Source: an uncultured Olsenella sp. (GTDB taxonomy: Bacteria > Actinomycetota > Coriobacteriia > Coriobacteriales > Atopobiaceae). Taken from it: a stretch of DNA of 11,311 nt. The notes under the pieces are model-generated. The model did no database searches, was not told the origin of the DNA, and was given only the letters and a program-made list of their open reading frames with translations. A program made the position numbers and the translations under genes. The first letter of the stretch is position 1. Each line of letters begins with the position of its first letter. The DNA is taken from contig CALCDK010000076.1 of NCBI GenBank assembly GCA_937900605.1, positions 1-11,311 of the forward strand, written 5' to 3'. Shown here piece after piece: positions 6,097 through 11,311 of the stretch.

Positions 6097-6256
6097 CTTC
6101 TACACCTTCCTCTCTTCGCGGCAGAGCCGCACGAAAAAGCCTCCCCGGTCCATGAGGGTCCGGGGAGACGTCTTCACACGAGAAAAGATTGTCTGACCAG
6201 ACAGCAGCACATGGCGCCGTGTAGGTGGGGACTTGCGTCCCTCTTCGCAAAAGCAC
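6097..6256 (-). promoter_or_regulatory. Leader of the infC operon with attenuator
   Basis: About 160 bases lie between the predicted start of transcription and infC. A short palindrome (TGTCTG/CAGACA on the minus strand, near 6190-6203) comes first, then a terminator hairpin with five Ts at 6167-6134, which is only about 38 bases before the start codon. This is the arrangement of infC/L20 leaders in other bacteria, where termination is tuned to the supply of IF3 or bL20. The antiterminator pairing was not established. Confidence 0.6.
6134..6167 (-). terminator. Terminator hairpin in the infC leader (attenuator)
   Basis: CTCCCCGG (6141-6148) pairs with CCGGGGAG (6160-6167) around an 11-base loop; on the minus strand GCTTTTTCG follows. 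It stands between the promoter and infC, so it must be conditional or leaky. Confidence 0.8.
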
Positions 6257-6262
6257 AGTCGT

Positions 6263-6291
6263 AGACTAGCACAGCCGGGCACGGGGAGCAA
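6263..6291 (-). promoter_or_regulatory. Promoter of infC-rpmI-rplT
   Basis: On the minus strand, -10 TAGTCT (6268-6263) carries the extended-10 TGC just upstream, and a -35-like TTGCTC (6291-6286) stands at exactly 17 bases. The predicted start is near 6256. The -35 matches only its first three bases, so the extended -10 may compensate. Confidence 0.6.
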
Positions 6292-6335
6292 CGAGAAGCG
6301 CGACACATGCGGGCGGCGCGCGGGTCTCCCGACTT

Positions 6336-6351
6336 CCTCCACATGTGGAGG
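6336..6351. repeat. 16-base perfect palindrome between divergent infC and tRNA-Leu promoters
   Basis: CCTCCACATGTGGAGG reads the same on both strands without a mismatch. It lies about 45 bases upstream of the infC -35 and about 12 bases upstream of the expected tRNA-Leu -35 position. With no T run it is not a terminator; an operator for a dimeric protein is possible. Confidence 0.55.
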
Positions 6352-6383
6352 GTCCTGGGGCACCGTGGGCCAGGCCCTGACTC

Positions 6384-6392
6384 TGCTATAGT
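6384..6392 (+). promoter_or_regulatory. Extended -10 promoter of tRNA-Leu
   Basis: TGC-TATAGT is an extended -10 with five of six consensus bases. No good -35 lies 16-18 bases upstream. The predicted start, about 6399, is only five bases before the tRNA. Confidence 0.6.
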
Positions 6393-6403
6393 CTAGCGGA
6401 CGA

Positions 6404-6487
6404 GCCCGAGTGGCGGAACGGCAGACGCGGCGGTCTCAAAAACCGCTGGGGAAACTCGTGTGAGTTCGAGTCTCACCTCGGGCACCA
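6404..6487 (+). tRNA. tRNA-Leu, anticodon CAA
   Basis: Class II tRNA with a perfect acceptor stem GCCCGAG/CTCGGGC, D stem GCG/CGC, anticodon stem GCGGT/ACCGC with loop CTCAAAA (anticodon CAA at 6437-6439, reading UUG), a long variable arm (about 6447-6458), T stem GTGAG/CTCAC with loop TTCGAGT, A73 and an encoded CCA (6485-6487). Confidence 0.95.
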
Positions 6488-6495
6488 GCAGATCC

Positions 6496-6530
6496 GGAGG
6501 GGTCGGGCATCGCAGCCCGACCCCTCCTTT
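6496..6530 (+). terminator. Intrinsic terminator of tRNA-Leu
   Basis: A perfect 13-base stem (6496-6508 with 6515-6527) and a six-base loop, followed on the plus strand by TTTCGTCG. Converging operon A stops at 6548, and the stem may also slow transcription from that side although no T run faces it. Confidence 0.88.
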
Positions 6531-6547
6531 CGTCGTGCCCGGCCTGG

Positions 6548-7303
6548 CTACAGGACCTGGAGCAGGTACGGGTTGGTGGCGAGCTCGTCCTCCATGGTCG
6601 TGATCTCGCCGTGGCCGCAGAACAGGTTGGTGTGCGGGTGCACCTCGCGCGCCAGGCGGGCCAGCGACTCGCGCATGGCCGCGTCGTCGCCGCCCGCGAG
6701 GTCCGTGCGCCCGCAGGCGCCGCAGAACAGCGTGTCGCCCACGAAGGCCACGTGCTCGGCGGTCCCCTCGCCCACCAAGCAGACGCTGCCGGGGGTGTGG
6801 CCCGGCGTCCTCATCACGCGGAAGCGAGCCGTGCCCACCTCGACGACGTCGCCCTCGTCGAGAAGGGCATCGGGGGCGGGAGCGTTCTCGTCGTAGGCGC
6901 GGCCGAGCTCGCCGACCTCGCCGGCGTGGCGGGCCATCTCGTCGTCGCCGGCGCAGATGGCGTAGCTCGCGCCGGTGGCGCGCACGAGCGCCGCGACGCC
7001 GCCGACGTGGTCGCCGTGGCCGTGGGTGGCCACCACGTGCGTCACGCGGACGCCGTCGGGCAGGTGCTGGGCGACCTTCTCGCCGGACGCGCCCGGGTCG
7101 ACGACGAGGCACTCGCCGTCCGAGACGTAGGCGTAGCAGTTGGTCTCGATCGGGCCGACGACGAACATGGCGATCTTGTCGCGGCCGTCGTCGGGGACCG
7201 AGGGGGCGCCGCAGCCGCCGCAGCAGCCCGAGCCGCAGCCCGAGCCGCAGCCGCAGGTGTCGTCAGGGCGGCCGCAGCCGCAGGTGTCGTCACAGTCGTG
7301 CAT
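6548..7303 (-). CDS. MBL-fold metallo-hydrolase with Cys-rich N-terminus
   Basis: Zinc hydrolase of the metallo-beta-lactamase fold, glyoxalase II-like group, 251 residues. Metal ligands are all visible: T-H-G-H-G-D-H (His94, His96, Asp98, His99), P-G-H-T-P-G-S (His169), V-G-D-T-L-F (Asp190) and C-G-H-G-E (His231). The core begins near residue 46 with M-F-V-V-G-P-I-E-T-N-C-Y, where homologues usually start. Before it lie 45 extra residues with nine Cys in the first 31, including a repeated D-D-T-C-G-C-G, which looks like a metal-binding or redox tail. The long start is supported by AAAGGA about six to seven bases before the ATG at 7303; no ribosome binding site precedes Met46. It follows the rel gene by 31 bases, probably in one transcript. 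The substrate is unknown; thioester hydrolysis would be typical of the group. Confidence 0.9.
   Translation of the reverse strand: MHDCDDTCGCGRPDDTCGCGSGCGSGCCGGCGAPSVPDDGRDKIAMFVVGPIETNCYAYVSDGECLVVDPGASGEKVAQHLPDGVRVTHVVATHGHGDHVGGVAALVRATGASYAICAGDDEMARHAGEVGELGRAYDENAPAPDALLDEGDVVEVGTARFRVMRTPGHTPGSVCLVGEGTAEHVAFVGDTLFCGACGRTDLAGGDDAAMRESLARLAREVHPHTNLFCGHGEITTMEDELATNPYLLQVL
7227..7292. repeat. Short tandem and direct repeats coding for the Cys-rich tail
   Basis: A 12-base unit CCCGAGCCGCAG occurs twice in tandem (7227-7238, 7239-7250). A 22-base sequence occurs perfectly twice (7244-7265 and 7271-7292), 27 bases apart, which is nine codons. All lie in frame in the hydrolase's N-terminal Cys-rich segment, suggesting growth by slippage or duplication. 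Confidence 0.85.
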
Positions 7304-7334
7304 GGGTGTTCCTTTCGTGGCAGCGTGGGCCGGA

Positions 7335-9674
7335 CTAGACCCGGCGCTTCATCTGGCTGGCGCCCTCGCCGGGCATGATGCGGCGCGCGTCGAAGACGGA
7401 CGGGACGCGGCTCACCGTGGCGAGCAGAGAGTCGAGCAGGCTCGCATCGGAGATGGCAACCAGGAAGCGAAGGCGCGCCACGCCCTGGGAGCTGGTCTGC
7501 GTCGCGGCCGACAGGATGTTGGCGCCGGCCTCGCCCACCGCGATGGTGACGTCCTTGAGCAGGCCCATGCGGTCCGTGGCCTCGACCACGATCTCGACGC
7601 GGAACTCCGTGGCGCCGGAGGTGTCCCACGCCACGTCGATCATGCGCTCGGGGTTCCTCATGAGGTCGGCGACGTTGGGGCAGTTGGCGCGGTGCACCGA
7701 GACGCCGCGGCCGCGGGTCACGAAGCCCACGATCTCGTCGCCGGCCACCGGGTTGCAGCAGTGCGCGAGGTGGACGAGCAGGTCCGCGTCACCCTTGACC
7801 ACGACGCCGCAGTTGCCGCGCTTCTTGCTGCCACGGACCGTGCGCGTGATGGCGTAGGACTGCATGAGCGGCTCGTCCTTGGCCATTGCCGCGTCGTGCT
7901 GGCGCTGACGGCGCTCCTCGGCGGCCTGGGCTGCCTGCTGCTCCGGCGAGCCCTCCTCGAGTATCTGCTCGATCATGTTGGCGGCGTGGCGCACCGAGAC
8001 CTTGCCGGTGTGGACCTGCGCGAAGAGGTCGTCGGGGCTGTGCAGCTCGAGCTGCTCGCAGACGCGGCCGATGGCCTTGGCCGTGCGCTTGGTCGAGATG
8101 CCGTAGCCGCGACGGCGCAGCTCGTGGGCGAGCTCGTTGCGGCCCTGCTCGGCGTCGTCGGCGCGCGTCTCCTGCGAGAAGTACTTGCGGATCTTGGCCC
8201 TGGTGGAGGGCATGACCGCGATGCCCATCCAGTCGCGGCTGGGCTTGGCGTTCTTGTTGGTGAGAATCTCGACGCGGTCGCCCATGCTCAGCTGGCACGA
8301 GAGGGGCACGACGGAGCCGTTGACCTTGGCGCCGACGCAGTGGTTGCCCACCTCGGTGTGCACGGCGTAGGCGAAGTCGAGCGGTGTCGAGTCACGGCGC
8401 AGGCTCATGACCTCGCCCTTGGGCGTGAAGACGAAGATCTCGTGCTCGAAGAGGTCGACGCGCAGGTTGTCGAGGAACTCGTGGGGGTCGTCGATGTCGT
8501 CCTCGGCGGCCCAGTCGAGCGTCTTGCGGATCCAGTTGATGGTGGAGTCGACGGCACGGTCCTCGGCGCTCATCTTCCCGCGGGAGTTGCCGGACTTCTT
8601 GTAGAGCCAGTGCGCCGCGATGCCGTACTCGGAGGCCTCGTGCATCTCGACGGTGCGGATCTGGATCTCGATGGGACGACCGTCGGGACCGACCACCGTG
8701 GTGTGCAGCGACTGGTACAGGTTGGCCTTGGGCGTGGCGACGTAGTCCTTGAAGCGGCCCGGCATGGGGTGCCACAGGGAGTGGACGGCGCCGAGCGCCG
8801 AGTAGCAGTCGCCGACGGTCTGCGTGATGACGCGCAGGGCGATGAGGTCGTAGATGTCCGAGAACTCGCGCCCCTTGCGGGTCATCTTCTGGTAGATGCT
8901 CCACAGGTGCTTGGGGCGGCCGGTGATCTGGTAACCCTCGAGCCCCACGGAGCGCAGCTCGTCGTCGAGCGTCTTGATGGCGCGCTCGGTGTCGTCCTCG
9001 CGCTGGGCGCGGCTGTCCTGGACCATGCGGGCGACGCGCTGGTACTCCTCGGGCTCGAGCCAGAAGAACGCGAGGTCCTCGAGCTCCCACTTGACCGACG
9101 AGATGCCCAGACGGTCGGCCAGGGGCGCGTAGACGTCCATGGTCTCGCGCGCCTTGAACAGGCGGCGGTCGGGCGGCAGGGCCGCGAGCGTGCGCATGTT
9201 GATCACGACGCGGATGTCGCGGCTCATGGCCAGGAACATCTTGCGCAGGTTCCAGGCCTGCTTCTCGTCCATGGAGCTGACCTCGATGGACGTGAGCTTG
9301 GTGACGCCGTCGACGAGGTCGGCGACCGTCTGGCCGAAGCGCTCGGCGAGGTCCGAAAGCGTGGCGGGCGTGTCCTCCACGGTGTCGTGGAGCAGTGCGG
9401 CGCAGATGGTGTCCTCGTCCATGCGCAGGTCGTGCGCAAGGATGAGAGCCACCTCCACGGGGTGGTTGATGTACGGCTCGCCGGAGCGGCGCTTCTGGTT
9501 GCGGTGGAACTCGGCGGCGAAGTGGTAGGCCGCCTCGACCTTCTCGCAGCCCTGCGCGTCGAGGTAGGACCTGCACGCGGACTCGAGCATGCGGTAGTTG
9601 GCTGCGTCGGGCACCTGCGACGCCGTGGCGGCACCGGGCGCCGGGCGCGCCTCGTCCCTCTGGGCTGTGCTCAT
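7335..9674 (-). CDS. rsh: Rel/SpoT-family (p)ppGpp enzyme with damaged hydrolase site
   Basis: Makes the alarmone (p)ppGpp from ATP and GTP/GDP; family members often also hydrolyse it. The 779 residues have the full long-RSH layout. The HD hydrolase domain (about 40-200) has R-R-S-G-E-P-Y-I-N-H-P (His71) and H-D-T-V-E-D (His96, Asp97). The synthetase (about 240-350) has G-R-P-K-H-L-W-S-I-Y-Q-K-M, D-I-Y-D-L-I-A-L-R, R-F-K-D-Y, Y-Q-S-L-H-T and E-I-Q-I-R-T. Then come TGS (411-472), a Cys-containing domain (H-C-C-N-P, 638-642; H-R-A-N-C-P, 661-666) and ACT (690-765). The oddity is R-V-V-I-N-M-R-T-L at 155-163: homologues have K-L-A-D-R-L-H before N-M-R-T-L, so a metal-ligand Asp is missing. The ATG at 9674 follows the helicase stop by two bases, with GGAGGAG upstream. 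Confidence 0.95.
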   Translation of the reverse strand: MSTAQRDEARPAPGAATASQVPDAANYRMLESACRSYLDAQGCEKVEAAYHFAAEFHRNQKRRSGEPYINHPVEVALILAHDLRMDEDTICAALLHDTVEDTPATLSDLAERFGQTVADLVDGVTKLTSIEVSSMDEKQAWNLRKMFLAMSRDIRVVINMRTLAALPPDRRLFKARETMDVYAPLADRLGISSVKWELEDLAFFWLEPEEYQRVARMVQDSRAQREDDTERAIKTLDDELRSVGLEGYQITGRPKHLWSIYQKMTRKGREFSDIYDLIALRVITQTVGDCYSALGAVHSLWHPMPGRFKDYVATPKANLYQSLHTTVVGPDGRPIEIQIRTVEMHEASEYGIAAHWLYKKSGNSRGKMSAEDRAVDSTINWIRKTLDWAAEDDIDDPHEFLDNLRVDLFEHEIFVFTPKGEVMSLRRDSTPLDFAYAVHTEVGNHCVGAKVNGSVVPLSCQLSMGDRVEILTNKNAKPSRDWMGIAVMPSTRAKIRKYFSQETRADDAEQGRNELAHELRRRGYGISTKRTAKAIGRVCEQLELHSPDDLFAQVHTGKVSVRHAANMIEQILEEGSPEQQAAQAAEERRQRQHDAAMAKDEPLMQSYAITRTVRGSKKRGNCGVVVKGDADLLVHLAHCCNPVAGDEIVGFVTRGRGVSVHRANCPNVADLMRNPERMIDVAWDTSGATEFRVEIVVEATDRMGLLKDVTIAVGEAGANILSAATQTSSQGVARLRFLVAISDASLLDSLLATVSRVPSVFDARRIMPGEGASQMKRRV

Positions 9675-9676
9675 GT

Positions 9677-11311
9677 TCACTCCTCCCCGTCCGTGACGAT
9701 GGGACGCGCGATGCGGGCGAGCAGCTCGTCGGCGTCGGCGCCCAGGGCCCACGCCGAGAAGGACGAGAAGGCCTCGCGGGTCCTGCCGCCCTCGACGAAG
9801 CGGACGGAGCGCTCGAGCTCGACGCGGCCGGGCGCCGCCCCCACGCTCGCGCGCAGCGCGTCGCCGAAGCCGGACAGCTCGCACAGGCCGAGCTCGTCGA
9901 AGACGGCCAGGCCCGCGTCGACGCCCGCCGCCACGAGGGCACAGCCGGGGTCGGCCGAGAGCGCGGCGCCAAGGAGCGCCTCGCGGTCCACGTCGAGGGT
10001 GCCTGCGGCCTGGCGGGCGGCGGAGCGCAGCGCGCGCCACAGGGCGACGAGCTGGCGGCGGTCCGGGCACGACGAGGCGATGACGGCCTCGTCGACGCGC
10101 ACGTCGCGCGCGCCGTAGAGCAGGTGGACGAGGGCGTCGGCGCCGTCGCGGCCCGCGCGGCCGCTCATCTGGTTGAACTCGACCTCGCCGAGCGGCAGGT
10201 TGTAGAGCACCACGTGGCGGATGCCGGGGAGGTTGACGCCCTCGCCGAAGGCACTCGTCGAGACGATCGCGACGAGCTCGTCGGCGCGGAAGGCGCGCTC
10301 CACGCGGGCGCGGTCGGCGCGCGGCAGGCCGGCGTGGTAGAAGGCGATGCGGTGCGCGAGCTCGGGCACGCGGTGGCGCAGCAGGCGCACGAGCGAGACG
10401 GCCTGGTCGCGCGTGTTGACGTAGACCACGGTCTTCTCGCCGCGCGCGACGATGCCGGCCAGGGCGGACTCGCGGTCGCGCAGGTCGCGGCAGTCGTCGA
10501 GGTGCAGGTTGTCGCGGACGTGGGCGTCGACGAGGACGTCGGGCTCCGCGACGCCGCACAGGCGGCACACCTCGCGGGCGACCTCGGGGGCCGCCGTGGC
10601 GGTGGCGGCCAGGACCACAGGGTCGCCGAGATCGTGCACGACGCGCGGCAGCTCGAGGTAGGAGCTGCGCTGGCCGCCGCGGGCCTGCCCGGCGTGGTGG
10701 GCCTCGTCGACGGCGAGGAAGCCGACGCGCCCGCATGCCGCGAGCTCGGCGGAGTGGATGTCGAGGAACTCCGGCGTGGTGAGCACGACGTCGCAGCCGC
10801 CGTCGCGCAGCGCGGCGAGGACGCGGGCGCGCTCGTCGGGCGAGGACTCGCCCGTGAGGACCTCGACGACGATGCCGAGGGGCGCGAGCGACCTGCGCAG
10901 GTGCACGGCCTGATCGGCGACGAGGGCGCGCAGCGGGTAGACGAAGACGCTCGCCCTGCCCTCGCGCAGGGCGAGGCGGGCGGCGTGCATGTGGAAGACG
11001 AGCGACTTGCCGCGGCCGGTGGCCATCACGCACAGGCAGGACCTGCCCTCGGCGAGGGTGGCCAGGGCGCGGCGCTGGGCGGCGAGAAGCGCGTGGTCGC
11101 CGATGAGGCGCGCGCGGAGCTCCTCGTCGAGCTCGGCGGCCCCGAGGCGCGAGAGCCCGGCGCGCAGGGCCGCGGCGCCCGCGTCGACGTCGGCGCACGC
11201 GGCGGCGCCCCGGGGCGCGACGGGGGGCTGGGGCGCGGCACCGACGGAGCCGGCGTCGGCCGCCTCGCGCTCGGCGGCGTCGAGGAGGTCGTCGACGGGG
11301 CCGTGCGCGCC
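9677..11311 (-). CDS. RecQ-like superfamily 2 helicase module, 5' end outside the window
   Basis: The frame is open from the right edge for 544 codons, so the gene starts outside. Helicase motifs are complete: Q-like A-A-Q-R-R-A-L, Walker A A-T-G-R-G-K-S, Ia Y-P-L-R-A-L-V, II D-E-A-H (as V-D-E-A-H-H-A-G), III A-T-A-T-A, IV V-Y-V-N-T-R-D, V S-A-F-G-E-G-V-N-L-P and VI Q-M-S-G-R-A-G-R-D-G. The V and VI motifs and F-Y-H-A-G-L-P recall RecQ relatives. Before them lies about 70 residues of Ala/Pro-rich linker and a short helical piece, starting G-P-V-D-D-L-L at the edge, so the helicase is joined to something upstream. Since recJ commonly precedes relA, a RecJ exonuclease-helicase fusion is the likely whole protein, but no exonuclease residues are in view. 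The last 200 residues have no recognised domain. It probably acts in DNA repair and is co-transcribed with rsh, two bases downstream. Confidence 0.85.
   Translation of the reverse strand, partial: GAHGPVDDLLDAAEREAADAGSVGAAPQPPVAPRGAAACADVDAGAAALRAGLSRLGAAELDEELRARLIGDHALLAAQRRALATLAEGRSCLCVMATGRGKSLVFHMHAARLALREGRASVFVYPLRALVADQAVHLRRSLAPLGIVVEVLTGESSPDERARVLAALRDGGCDVVLTTPEFLDIHSAELAACGRVGFLAVDEAHHAGQARGGQRSSYLELPRVVHDLGDPVVLAATATAAPEVAREVCRLCGVAEPDVLVDAHVRDNLHLDDCRDLRDRESALAGIVARGEKTVVYVNTRDQAVSLVRLLRHRVPELAHRIAFYHAGLPRADRARVERAFRADELVAIVSTSAFGEGVNLPGIRHVVLYNLPLGEVEFNQMSGRAGRDGADALVHLLYGARDVRVDEAVIASSCPDRRQLVALWRALRSAARQAAGTLDVDREALLGAALSADPGCALVAAGVDAGLAVFDELGLCELSGFGDALRASVGAAPGRVELERSVRFVEGGRTREAFSSFSAWALGADADELLARIARPIVTDGEE

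Noticed and set aside
6174-6212. Leader peptide candidate MCCCLVRQSFLV before the infC attenuator
   Set aside because: Three Cys codons in a row are tempting for an attenuation peptide, but there is no ribosome binding site and no link between cysteine and this operon.
7140-10118. Plus-strand open frame of 992 codons
   Set aside because: It is antisense to the hydrolase, rsh and helicase genes, whose motifs are unambiguous. Low-complexity Ala/Val/Asp/Leu text without motifs marks it as a shadow.
7335-11198. 1287-codon frame suggesting a helicase-Rsh fusion
   Set aside because: The upstream part is a wrong-frame reading of the helicase gene. The helicase stops at 9677 and Rsh starts at 9674 with its own ribosome binding site.
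1-11311. CRISPR array, insertion sequence, phage or toxin-antitoxin pair
   Set aside because: No regularly spaced repeats, transposase motifs or terminal inverted repeats were seen. The only repeats are short ones within a coding region or near promoters and terminators.

Overview
The window is GC-rich bacterial chromosome with housekeeping content. The protein sequences, the gene order and the GC level suggest the class Coriobacteriia (Olsenella, Atopobium or Collinsella relatives). This placement rests on general resemblance and no search was run. There is no sign of phage, transposon or CRISPR. Most protein genes lie on the minus strand, with three RNA genes on the plus strand between the operons.

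Right to left on the minus strand, operon A (11311-6548) holds the C-terminal part of a large protein with a RecQ-like helicase module (possibly the tail of a RecJ fusion), a Rel/SpoT-type (p)ppGpp enzyme, and a metallo-beta-lactamase-fold hydrolase with an unusual cysteine-rich N-terminus. The order helicase/recJ, rsh, MBL hydrolase resembles the recJ-apt-relA-hydrolase neighbourhood of Firmicutes. A plus-strand tRNA-Leu(CAA) with its terminator (6384-6530) separates this from operon B, infC-rpmI-rplT (6291-4857). Operon B has its own promoter, a leader with a terminator-type attenuator, and a non-canonical AUA start for IF3.

Between operon B and operon C is about 420 bases with no convincing gene (4437-4856), containing one extra minus-strand terminator and a possible micro-ORF. 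To its left lie tRNA-Ala(CGC) and a 6S RNA (ssrS), both on the plus strand with recognisable promoters. 6S RNA is divergent from operon C, and an inverted repeat with back-to-back -35-like hexamers sits between them.

Operon C (3930-1, minus) encodes a WecA/TagO-type phospho-N-acetylhexosamine transferase, a radical SAM protein of the PflX-like group (4-base start/stop overlap), a 103-residue coiled-coil protein with a C-terminal membrane anchor, and nicotinate phosphoribosyltransferase, which runs off the left edge just before its C-terminus.

The most striking observation is in the Rel/SpoT protein. The synthetase active site looks intact, but the hydrolase domain lacks about eight residues exactly where the conserved K-L-A-D-R-L-H segment, including a metal-binding Asp, should be. 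Other points worth checking are the AUA start of infC, the G1-A72 mismatch of tRNA-Ala, the Cys-rich extension of the hydrolase, and palindromes in two divergent promoter regions. I found no wholly new multi-gene system.
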